Positions 1 through 5,952 of a stretch of DNA of 9,473 nt are shown piece by piece. The notes beneath the pieces are model-generated. The model was not told where the DNA came from, did not search any database, and saw only the letters and a program-made list of their open reading frames with translations. Source of the stretch: Myxococcales bacterium UBA5297. Lineage in GTDB: Bacteria; Myxococcota; Myxococcia; Myxococcales; UBA5297. Positions within the stretch are counted from its first letter, which is position 1, and each line of letters begins with the position of its first letter. Both the position numbers and the translations under genes were made by a program. Where the stretch lies: the NCBI GenBank assembly GCA_002408385.1, contig DHSB01000134.1, forward strand, positions 1-9,473. The letters are read 5' to 3'.

Positions 1-682
1 CGTAGCCCTCGTCGCACTCGCAGGCCGCCTCTTCGCCGTCGTCGACGCAGGCGCCGTGGCCGCTGCAGGTCACGTCCGCACAGAGGCCCGACTCCGACAC
101 GCACGCGAGCCCGTCGGCGACGTAGCCCTCGTCGCATTCACAGGCGGCCTCGTCGCCCTCGGGGGCGCAGGTGCCGTGGCCGCTGCAGGTGACTCCGGCA
201 CACGGGCCGGCCGCCGCGACGCACGAGAGTCCTTCTGCCTGATAGCCCTCGTGGCACTGGCAGGCCGCGGTCCCGCCCTCGGCGACACAAGTGCCGTGGT
301 TGCTGCAGGTCACGCCTTCGCAGGGGCTCGATTCGGCATAGCAGGCGAGCCCGCTGGCCACATAGCCCCCGTCGCACTCGCAGGCGAGGAGCTCGCCCTC
401 GGCGACACAGGTGCCGTGGCCGCTACACCTGACTCCGGCACAGGGGCCGGCTTCCGCGACACAGGAGAGCCCGTCGGCCTGATAGCCCTCTTCGCACTCG
501 CAGGCCGCCGAGCCGCCGGTGGCGACGCAGGTCCCATGGCCGCCGCACTTCACCCCGGAACACGGGTCCGACTCGGACAGGCAGGAGAGCCCTTGGGCCA
601 GGTAGCCCTCTTCGCAATCGCAGGCGGCCTCGCCGTCTTCGACGACACACGTTCCGTGTTCGCCGCAGGAGACCTCCTGGCA
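1..682 (-). repeat. Tandem 120-bp coding repeat (EGF-like units)
   Basis: Six units of exactly 120 bp (40 codons) follow each other without any insertion or deletion; the sixth is interrupted by the window edge. Unit starts, counted at the first cysteine codon, fall at residues 32, 72, 112, 152, 192 and 232. Cysteine, HGTC and GY codons are nearly fixed, while the x8 segment (for example EDGEAA, TGGSAA, EGELLA, EGGTAA) varies. Conservation follows the protein, so this is a domain repeat inside a gene and not a CRISPR or satellite array. Confidence 0.9.
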
Positions 683-775
683 CGGGTCGGCCGTCTCCTC
701 GGTCGTCCCGCCCCCGCAACCGAAACCGAAAAACGCAAACAGCGCCACGACTGCGACGAGCCGGCTCTTCACCAT
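1..775 (-). CDS. Secreted, probably lipid-anchored EGF-like repeat protein (3' end outside window)
   Basis: The minus-strand frame from the ATG at 775 stays open to the window edge (258 codons, C-terminus missing). Residues 1-19 form a signal peptide: K3 and R5, then a hydrophobic run, then G-F-G-C20. C20 would be the lipidated cysteine, although Gly at -3 makes the lipobox weak. From residue 32 there are six consecutive 40-residue units, each with six cysteines spaced C-x4-C-x5-C-x8-C-x1-C-x10-C and a core like SGHGTC...CECDEGY; the sixth is cut by the edge. This is the EGF-like fold signature with three predicted disulfides, so the protein should act outside the cytoplasm. No calcium-binding D-x-D/N-E motif precedes the units. 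An AGAGG-type ribosome site lies about 8 nt before the ATG. The serpin gene lies upstream on the same strand. The ligand or partner is unknown; adhesion or surface display is only an inference from the fold. Confidence 0.85.
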   Translation of the reverse strand, partial: MVKSRLVAVVALFAFFGFGCGGGTTEETADPCQEVSCGEHGTCVVEDGEAACDCEEGYLAQGLSCLSESDPCSGVKCGGHGTCVATGGSAACECEEGYQADGLSCVAEAGPCAGVRCSGHGTCVAEGELLACECDGGYVASGLACYAESSPCEGVTCSNHGTCVAEGGTAACQCHEGYQAEGLSCVAAAGPCAGVTCSGHGTCAPEGDEAACECDEGYVADGLACVSESGLCADVTCSGHGACVDDGEEAACECDEGY

Positions 776-794
776 GACCCACCTCTTGCCTTAC

Positions 795-811
795 GCCGGC
801 CGCTGGCCGGC
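795..811 (-). other. GC hairpin in leader of EGF-repeat gene
   Basis: GCCGGC (795-800) and GCCGGC (806-811) can pair around a 5-base loop, 20-36 nt upstream of the ATG at 775. A shorter CTCC/GGAG pair lies just beyond it. It may be a leader structure, but such palindromes are common by chance at this GC content. Confidence 0.25.
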
Positions 812-931
812 AGCCCTCCGCTGTGGAGAGCGCTTTGGGAAAGCGACGATACTCGCCTTCCAAGCCGCGCGCAGGGCCTTGGGGACAGCCTCCGTGCCGA
901 CCGACCGGACCAAAGCCCGCAAATGCGAAAG

Positions 932-967
932 GCCCGAAGCGCCGCACGTTGCTGCGGCACTCCGGGC
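932..967 (-). terminator. Possible terminator after the serpin gene
   Basis: On the minus strand, 27 nt past the serpin stop codon, an imperfect two-part hairpin can form: GCCCG (932-936) with CGGGC (963-967), then a 4-by-4 internal loop, then GCCGCA (941-946) with TGCGGC (953-958). In the direction of transcription it is followed by a moderately T-rich stretch (CCTTTCGCATTTG). Its position between serpin and EGF-repeat gene suggests that the two are separate units. Confidence 0.4.
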
Positions 968-993
968 CCGGCGTCGCCATCGCGCCCGCCCCG

Positions 994-2292
994 CTATCTC
1001 GGATCGAGGACTTCGCCGAGGAAGACCACGGCGCCGGTCGCCACGTCGCGAATGGCGAAGAAGAAGGGACGATCGACGAACATCGGCACGGTCACCGGGA
1101 CCGAGGTTTCGCCGACGATGACCGCGGTCGCCGCGGCGGCCTCGGTGCCCGACTCGTCGACCGCGATGAAGGTCTGGTGGACCACGTCGAAGATGGCCAG
1201 GTTGCCGCTCGGGCTGATTCCGGTGAAGTCGGCGGCGGGCGTGAACGGGGTCGGCATGCCCATCGCCACCAGCGCCTCCTTCAAGCTCGACTTCCACTCG
1301 AACTCGAACTTGGGCAGCTTCAGCTCGACCTCGCGCACGGCGAGCGCGCTCACGATGGAGGTGAGCTTCGCCTCGTCGAACGCCTGCTCGAACGCGGCGA
1401 GCTGCCCGGCGGCAGGCAGCACCACCAGCATCGCGAGCTCGCCCCCGTCGTAGGGAAGCTCGACCGCCTGGTAGTCGGCGCCGGCGGCGTACTTGAAGCG
1501 CTGGGTCTGCGCCATCATCGGCACCTGCGCCTGCGTGCCGTCGGCGAGGTGGAAGGTGCCCGGGCGCGTCGCCGCCTCGTCGAACTGCTTCTCCCAGGCG
1601 GCGTTGAAGTAGACAGCGTTGGTGAGCACGAGCCTGGTGTCCGGAGTGATGCTGCCCTCGGCGAGCAGCTCCCGAATCCGGTCCTCGGTCTCGTAGGCGA
1701 CCCACTCGTTGATGAGCCGGCGCGACGGCTCGGGCGCGGCGATAAAGTCGAGCAGGTTGACCCCGGCGCCGTAGCTCTGCGCGAGGAGGTCGAGGTATTC
1801 GGGCACGAAGGGATAGCCGCGCTGGGCCCAGGCCGCGTTGGAGATGCGCAAGCGGAACGGCTGCCCGTCCTTGCCCTGAGCACCTTCGCCGCGGCTGCGC
1901 AGCGCGAGGTCGAGGGTGCCGAACGCCGGGTGGAGCCGGCTCTGCGGCAGGGTGAAGCGCAGCGCCCGGGCGATTTCGGTCTCGGTCTGGCCGCGCGCGC
2001 CGGCGAAGGTCATCCCCATCGCGACCTGGATGCTCACCGGCGAGATGAGCAGGTTCTCGCCCGGCTCGCGTACCCGTGAGAGCAGGTCGGCGCCGAAGCC
2101 GTTGTTGCCGCGCACCAGCTCGAGCACGTCGGCCTCGGGCGCCGGCGTCGTCACTCGCGCCAATGTCGAGCGAGCGGTCTCGAGCTCGGGCGGCGGGTCA
2201 GCCTTCGGGTTCTCTTCGCTCGCCGGCGGATTGCAGGCCACCAGGGCGAGTGCGGCGAAGAGGGCGATTGGGGAGACGAAACGCGCGTTCAT
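994..2292 (-). CDS. Serpin-family protease inhibitor, lipoprotein
   Basis: Predicted 432-residue serpin. Residues 1-20 are a lipoprotein signal peptide with lipobox L-V-A-C20; a Pro/Glu-rich linker to about residue 45 precedes a complete serpin domain of about 380 residues, the usual size. Visible landmarks are LLISPVSI (helix B region), TNAVYFNAAWEKQF (strand 3A/shutter region), LPYDGGELAMLVVLP, and the C-terminal signature at residues 404-414 (MFVDRPFFFAI), which fits the PROSITE serpin pattern. The reactive-loop hinge, E380-S-G-T-E-A-A-A-A-T, has Thr at P14 and small residues at P12-P9, as expected for an inhibitory serpin that traps its protease. Counting 17 from the hinge Glu places P1-P1' at about T396-S397, but the loop seems two residues longer than in antitrypsin, so this is uncertain. 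The frame is open for 98 more codons upstream; the start at 2292 is chosen because of its GGAGGA ribosome site and signal peptide. It probably acts on the cell surface or in the periplasm. Confidence 0.95.
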   Translation of the reverse strand: MNARFVSPIALFAALALVACNPPASEENPKADPPPELETARSTLARVTTPAPEADVLELVRGNNGFGADLLSRVREPGENLLISPVSIQVAMGMTFAGARGQTETEIARALRFTLPQSRLHPAFGTLDLALRSRGEGAQGKDGQPFRLRISNAAWAQRGYPFVPEYLDLLAQSYGAGVNLLDFIAAPEPSRRLINEWVAYETEDRIRELLAEGSITPDTRLVLTNAVYFNAAWEKQFDEAATRPGTFHLADGTQAQVPMMAQTQRFKYAAGADYQAVELPYDGGELAMLVVLPAAGQLAAFEQAFDEAKLTSIVSALAVREVELKLPKFEFEWKSSLKEALVAMGMPTPFTPAADFTGISPSGNLAIFDVVHQTFIAVDESGTEAAAATAVIVGETSVPVTVPMFVDRPFFFAIRDVATGAVVFLGEVLDPR

Positions 2293-2295
2293 GGT

Positions 2296-2301
2296 TCCTC
2301 C
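2296..2301 (-). promoter_or_regulatory. Ribosome binding site that sets the serpin start
   Basis: The minus strand reads GGAGGA three bases before the ATG at 2292. None of the in-frame upstream ATGs (for example at 2399) has a comparable site, and only the start at 2292 puts a signal peptide at the N-terminus. Confidence 0.75.
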
Positions 2302-2560
2302 AAAGGCATCGGGATTCTCGTGGGACAGGCAAGAGACGGGCCTTCCACCAAACTTAGAGGAGCGCACTTCGCGGCGACCATCAAGGTTGCGTTCCATCGT
2401 TGGTTTCACGGCGCGGCACCCACGAAAGACTGAGAGTCGATTGCGAGCCGGGGTCCACGGCGCCCGCGCCGCATCGCGGGCGTCTTCGCGGCGAACAGCG
2501 GCGGTCACCTTCGCCATGGGGCGTCGCCCGGAACCGAAGCGATCGGTCGCGGAATGGTAG

Positions 2561-2580
2561 GGGCGCATCGCTATGCGCCC
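2561..2580. repeat. REP-like perfect palindrome
   Basis: GGGCGCAT (2561-2568), CGCT loop, ATGCGCCC (2573-2580): an 8-bp perfect stem with a 4-base loop. It lies in the serpin upstream spacer. Its form resembles dispersed intergenic palindromes seen in many bacterial genomes, but only one copy is in the window, so a repeated nature is inference. It lies about 270 bp before the serpin start and 119 bp after the preceding stop codon, so it could also act as a late terminator. Confidence 0.4.
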
Positions 2581-2668
2581 GTCCAAAAATCGGGCAGAGG
2601 GGTGCGCTATCCCGGCGGCCGGGACGAAGGCGAGTGCTGCCGCGCAGCGAACCTCGAGTCGAAGAGTA

Positions 2669-2689
2669 CGGCTCGCCCCGGGCGAGCCG
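2669..2689 (-). terminator. Hairpin just after the YkgJ/DUF3109-like gene
   Basis: CGGCTCGCC (2669-2677), loop CCG, GGCGAGCCG (2681-2689): a perfect 9-bp GC stem starting 9 nt past the TAG stop (2701-2699) of the minus-strand gene. There is no T-tract, as is common for stop-proximal hairpins in high-GC genomes, so this may be a weak or factor-assisted terminator. Confidence 0.5.
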
Positions 2690-2698
2690 CGCGCTTTG

Positions 2699-3469
2699 CT
2701 ACTCGGTGGCCAATTGCGCGAGCTTGCCGGCGAAGCCCTGCCCGAACATCCAGTCGAGGTCGGCGCTCAGCGACTCGAAAATGGGCGGCAGGGTCGGGTC
2801 GCTCAGGCACGGAAATCGGCGCGGATGGAGGCTGCCCACTTCGCGGAAGGAGTGCTTGGCGAGCACCGAGAGGACCAGCTTCCCGCGGCCGAGGACGATG
2901 ATCAGCAGAGGAAAGACCCGGCAGGTGAGCGGCTGGATCTCGCTGAGCGGCACGCCCTGCTTGCGCGCGAAGGCGTGCAGGTGGCAGCGCACGCGCCCTT
3001 GGTCGTCACGCAGGGAGAAGACGCAGCGTCCGTCGGGCCGGCACAGCACTGCGCGGTCCTCTTCGCGCCAGAATTTGCCCTTGCACGACGGGGCGATCCC
3101 CAGCCGCGGCTCCTTGCGCGCCATGTAGCCGGTGAGCGGCTCTCCGAAGCGGTCAAGATGCCTGCCTTCAAGCCGGGTGAGCTCGACCTCGAGGTCGGTG
3201 CAGCAGCACTTCGACTTGCCGCGCGTCTGCGACGGCGAGCACCTCTCGGGCACGCAGGCGAAGCGCTGCTCGAGCACGGCGCGATCGACCTCGACCGGAC
3301 CCACCTTCAACAGGCGGCCCGCCTCCTTGAGCCGCTCGCGCCAGGCGTCCCAGTCCGGCGCGTCGTCGCCGTCGTCGGCCGAGAGCCCTGCGAGCCACCT
3401 CTTGACCAACGGGTTGATTGCGAACGCGAGCTCGGTTCCCACCGCCTTCTTGCTGATCCTCACTGCCAT
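2699..3469 (-). CDS. Cysteine-rich protein, YkgJ/DUF3109-like (putative Zn/Fe cluster binding)
   Basis: 256 residues, no signal peptide or membrane segment, so probably cytoplasmic. After a roughly 70-residue N-terminal part come many cysteines: C72, C77, a C88-C89-C90 triplet, C129, C143, C149, C162, C183 and C221. The layout resembles the YkgJ/DUF3109 group of putative zinc- or iron-chelating proteins: an early CCC, then a later segment with C-x5-C (RPDGRCVFSL), a GRVRCHLHAF stretch and PLTCRVFPL near residues 180-188. The family has no settled function; some members are annotated as flagellin N-methylase-like, which cannot be assumed here. The start at 3469 follows a GGGAGG ribosome site six bases away. 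It is flanked by spacers of 264 and 406 bases on the same strand and so is probably monocistronic. The family assignment comes from the motif pattern alone. Confidence 0.6.
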   Translation of the reverse strand: MAVRISKKAVGTELAFAINPLVKRWLAGLSADDGDDAPDWDAWRERLKEAGRLLKVGPVEVDRAVLEQRFACVPERCSPSQTRGKSKCCCTDLEVELTRLEGRHLDRFGEPLTGYMARKEPRLGIAPSCKGKFWREEDRAVLCRPDGRCVFSLRDDQGRVRCHLHAFARKQGVPLSEIQPLTCRVFPLLIIVLGRGKLVLSVLAKHSFREVGSLHPRRFPCLSDPTLPPIFESLSADLDWMFGQGFAGKLAQLATE

Positions 3470-3696
3470 CCGGTGCCTCCCGCCCGGCCGACCTGGCCGC
3501 CGCTTCCTTATAAAGGATCCTGGTTGCGGCGCCGATGCCCGGAGAAGGCGGCGCCGGCGGCTTCGGGAGCCGACCCAGTGGCGACCTCTGCTCGTCGGGG
3601 GCTCCGGCGGCCATCACGGCCCGCCGCGTTTCGCCGGCGGCGAGTGGAAGCGATCGCAACCGCCGTTGGCAGCCTGGTACCGAGCCCTGGCTCGCC

Positions 3697-3717
3697 GCAC
3701 GCGCGGGTGCGCGCTGC
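3697..3717 (-). terminator. Possible terminator after the PilZ gene
   Basis: GCACGCGC (3697-3704) pairs with GCGCG and TGC (3709-3717, one bulged C at 3714) around a GGGT loop, 17 nt past the stop codon of the minus-strand PilZ gene. A smaller CGAGCC/GGCTCG hairpin (3681-3694) follows. There is no T-tract. Confidence 0.3.
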
Positions 3718-3733
3718 ACGTCGAGCGACAGCG

Positions 3734-4390
3734 CTACTTGCCGCGCATCAGCAGCCGGATGTACGCGTCGAGCACCTCGCGCTGGCGCTCGTCGAGGCCC
3801 TCAAAGCGCACGCCCGCGCGCGACTCGGTATCCGAGAGCCTGCGCACGTAGACCACGGTGCCCGGCAGCTCGAGGCTATGCGGGAAGGCCAGCGGCGCGA
3901 TGCGCACCTCGATAACGTCGCCCCGCTTGATGGGCAGCCGGCCCTCGAGAGCCAGGCCCTCGCGCGAGACGTTGACCATGCTCGCCTCGAACTGCTCGTC
4001 GCCGACACAGGTGACGCCGATGCGCTTCTCAACCCGCGGGCAGCGCCGGCGTCCGGGCGCCGGGCTCTGCAGGACGCGCTCGAGCAGCTCGAGGGCGACG
4101 TTGCGTTGCCGGGCCGACCTGTCCGCGACGCGCACCTTGCAGCGCTCGAGACCCTCGGCCGCCTGCGCGAGGTTGGCGACCATGCCGTCGATCTCGAAGG
4201 TCTCACCGCCCAACTCCACGCGAACCTTGACCGGGTCGCCCTCGCGCACCACGCCCGGCTGCAACACGAGCGCGAGCAGATCGACCGCGAAGCTGGTGAG
4301 CTGCGCGCTGGAGCTCGACTCGGGCGAGACGACCTTGCAGGGGATGCTGGCTTCCACCCGGCCTGTCCGCAACACGTTCGTGGTTCGCAT
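3734..4390 (-). CDS. PilZ-domain protein (c-di-GMP receptor type)
   Basis: 218 residues, no signal peptide or membrane span. The C-terminal part, about residues 113-212, is a PilZ domain with both nucleotide-binding motifs intact: R115-x3-R119 within GRRRCPRVEKR, and N140-V-S-R-E-G145 matching [D/N]xSxxG. It should therefore bind cyclic di-GMP. The N-terminal part (about 10-105) also looks like a beta-rich PilZ-type or YcgR-N-type barrel (VKVRVELGGETFEIDGMVANL) but lacks these motifs, so it may be a degenerate second copy. Such proteins transmit c-di-GMP levels to motility, polysaccharide or gene-expression targets; nothing nearby names the target. The ATG at 4390 follows a GGGAG ribosome site five bases away. 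It stands alone between spacers of 320 and 264 bases. Confidence 0.88.
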   Translation of the reverse strand: MRTTNVLRTGRVEASIPCKVVSPESSSSAQLTSFAVDLLALVLQPGVVREGDPVKVRVELGGETFEIDGMVANLAQAAEGLERCKVRVADRSARQRNVALELLERVLQSPAPGRRRCPRVEKRIGVTCVGDEQFEASMVNVSREGLALEGRLPIKRGDVIEVRIAPLAFPHSLELPGTVVYVRRLSDTESRAGVRFEGLDERQREVLDAYIRLLMRGK

Positions 4391-4710
4391 CGCCGCTCCC
4401 GACGCGGGCCGCGAAGCCCGCTCACGTGTTTCCGCTGGTCGACACAGACGAGCTTAGCGCAAGTGCGGGAAAGCCTCGGAGAGGCGGGGGTAGGCCGCCC
4501 GGGCTCGAGGCCGTCGAGCGTCCCGGCCGCCGGGGACGGTGTCGATTTCTCGGCTCCTGGCGGCCTTGCGCTCAGGGCAGCGCACTCCTGCCGGCTTGAA
4601 CGGAAGGTTCTCTCGGTGGGAGGGCGACGCGCACGGCTGCCGGCGAGCCCCGTGATGACCGGCGCTCCCTTCCTCGCGAGGTACCGCTCGGAGGCCAGCT
4701 CGCCCCCTTT
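4391..4710. other. Gene-free spacer between PilZ and DUF362 genes
   Basis: These 320 bases lie between two minus-strand genes. The part nearest 4390 must carry the PilZ promoter; no convincing -35/-10 pair was seen. It contains a perfect 10-bp palindrome CCTCGCGAGG (4672-4681), about 30 nt past the DUF362 stop, and a CGTCCC/GGGACG inverted repeat (4519-4524 with 4533-4538). Neither is followed by a T-tract. No open frame here has both a ribosome site and a sensible product. Confidence 0.45.
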
Positions 4711-5781
4711 TCAGTCGACCGTCACCAGCCGGTAGCCGCGCTCGCCGAGGCCGACCTTCTCCGCGTGGGCAAGCTGCACCGTCGCGTCGAGCGCCGGGTG
4801 CGACAGCTCGGCGAGGGTCTTGCCCGCCCTCCGCGCGGTCAGATCGAGCGTCGCCTGGTCGAGCGCCACCGGATCGGTCGAGAGCGCAAAGCCCACGTCG
4901 GCCATCACCGGCGACTGGTTCTTCTCCAGGCAGTCGCATTCGGAGGTCATGTCGACGAGCGCGTTGATGAAGAGGCACTTGCCGCGCTTGCGGCTGACGA
5001 CACCCAGCGCGTGCTCGACGATGCGCTTCTGCACCACCTCGGAGTCAGTGCGCCAGTCGATGGAGATCGCGTCGTGGCGGCAGACCGCCAGGCACTCGCC
5101 GCAGCCGATGCAGGTCGCGTGGTCGATGACGATTCGGCCGTCCACTTCGGCGATGGCCTCCTGCGGGCACCAGCGCCTGCAGACCTTGCAGTTGCGGCAG
5201 TGCTTGGTGACCACCGTCGGCTTGAGTGAGCAGTGCTGGGCCCGCTTGCCTTTGCGGCTCGCGCAGCCCATCCCGAGGTTCTTCAGGCAGGCGCCCGCGG
5301 CGGTGACCATGTGGCCGGTCGGATGCGAGACGACCACCAGCGCGTCGGCGAGCACGATGTCGCGGGCGATGTTGACCCTCTCGTAGACCTCGCCGCTGAT
5401 CTCGACCTCGATCTCCGAGTCGCCGAGCAGCCCGTCGGCCATGACTATCGGGCAGCCGACCGCCTCCCAGGTGAAGCCGTGGTCGTGCGCGAGCTCGAGG
5501 TGGACGAGGGCGTTCGAGCGCCGGCCTTTGTAGAGCGTCGAGGTCTCGGTCAGGAAAGGCAGGCCCTGCGCCTCTTTGACCCGGCGCACGACGGCGCCGA
5601 CCAGCGCGGGCGACAGGTGCGTCGTGTTGGTGTGCTCGCCAAAGTGCGTCTTGACGGCGATCTTGTCGCCCTCCTCGACGACCCGCGCCAGGTCGAACGC
5701 AGCGAGCAGCCTTTCGAACGCCTGCTGTCTCTCGGCGGCGGTGGACTTCTCGGAAACGGGGACGAAGAGGACGTCTGCCAT
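4711..5781 (-). CDS. DUF362 domain protein with two [4Fe-4S] clusters (COG2768-like)
   Basis: 356 residues, no signal peptide, so probably cytoplasmic. The protein begins with a DUF362-type region (VKTHFGEHTNTTHLSP, ETSTLYKGRRSN, DALVVVSHPTGH, CLKNLGMGC at about 40-173). A ferredoxin-like insert follows, with two canonical cluster motifs: C195-x2-C198-x2-C201-x3-C205-P and C224-x2-C227-x2-C230-x3-C234. The DUF362 fold then resumes (KCLFINAL, ADVGFALSTDPVALDQATLDL, about 268-315). This is the layout of the uncharacterised Fe-S centre proteins of COG2768. The clusters suggest electron transfer or redox chemistry, but no substrate or partner is established for the family. The ATG at 5781 has only a weak ribosome site (GAGACACC). 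The gene diverges from deoD across a 171-bp spacer, so the two may share regulatory DNA. Confidence 0.9.
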   Translation of the reverse strand: MADVLFVPVSEKSTAAERQQAFERLLAAFDLARVVEEGDKIAVKTHFGEHTNTTHLSPALVGAVVRRVKEAQGLPFLTETSTLYKGRRSNALVHLELAHDHGFTWEAVGCPIVMADGLLGDSEIEVEISGEVYERVNIARDIVLADALVVVSHPTGHMVTAAGACLKNLGMGCASRKGKRAQHCSLKPTVVTKHCRNCKVCRRWCPQEAIAEVDGRIVIDHATCIGCGECLAVCRHDAISIDWRTDSEVVQKRIVEHALGVVSRKRGKCLFINALVDMTSECDCLEKNQSPVMADVGFALSTDPVALDQATLDLTARRAGKTLAELSHPALDATVQLAHAEKVGLGERGYRLVTVD

Positions 5782-5859
5782 GGTGTCTCAAGCTCGCTAT
5801 CGTCTGGTGGTTGCGACGGCGGATTCTGCCATGCCTCGGCCGCCGATGGGCCACCCGGC

Positions 5860-5889
5860 TTGCGGCCGCCGACGACTGCTCGGTATACA
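5860..5889 (+). promoter_or_regulatory. Candidate sigma-70-type promoter of deoD
   Basis: TTGCGG (5860-5865), an 18-base spacer and TATACA (5884-5889) on the plus strand would start transcription near 5896 and give a leader of about 57 nt before the deoD ATG. TATACA stands out in otherwise very GC-rich DNA. The -35 match is only partial. Confidence 0.35.
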
Positions 5890-5952
5890 GCCGGGCCGTC
5901 GCTCTGGCCGCCCATTCGACCGGTCCGACAGCCGCCCACGGAGAACCAACCG

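Larger units (their letters stand above)
2293..2668. other. Gene-free spacer upstream of the serpin
   Basis: This stretch separates the serpin start from the YkgJ/DUF3109-like gene and must hold the serpin promoter. No clear -35/-10 pair was found; a TTGATG on the minus strand at about 2382-2387 lacks a good partner. The stretch contains one perfect palindrome (2561-2580, listed separately). Open frames crossing it have no ribosome sites or recognisable products. Confidence 0.5.

Noticed and set aside
1..682. CRISPR-like array or satellite
   Set aside because: The 120-bp units are contiguous coding repeats with conservation at the amino-acid level and no unique spacers.
56..1453. Long plus-strand open frame (465 codons) across the EGF array and serpin end
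   Set aside because: It is the antisense of two well-supported minus-strand genes. Its apparent internal repeats mirror the 120-bp EGF units, and it has no ribosome site or family match.
2293..2586. 98-codon upstream extension of the serpin frame
   Set aside because: It would bury the lipoprotein signal peptide inside the protein, and its ATGs lack ribosome sites.
3470..3733. Promoter with TATAAG on the minus strand (about 3507-3512) for the cysteine-rich gene
   Set aside because: The TATAAG is attractive, but no -35-like hexamer lies at a suitable distance, so it is not listed as a feature.
2573..4735. Plus-strand open frame of 720 codons spanning three minus-strand genes and two spacers
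   Set aside because: GC-rich codon bias leaves antisense frames open. The product is low-complexity Arg/Ala/Leu and runs opposite PilZ and the cysteine-rich gene, both recognisable by motif.
5233..5952. N-terminal extension of the deoD frame into the DUF362 gene
   Set aside because: The extension is antisense to the Fe-S protein. The ATG at 5953 gives the normal DeoD length and has a ribosome site.
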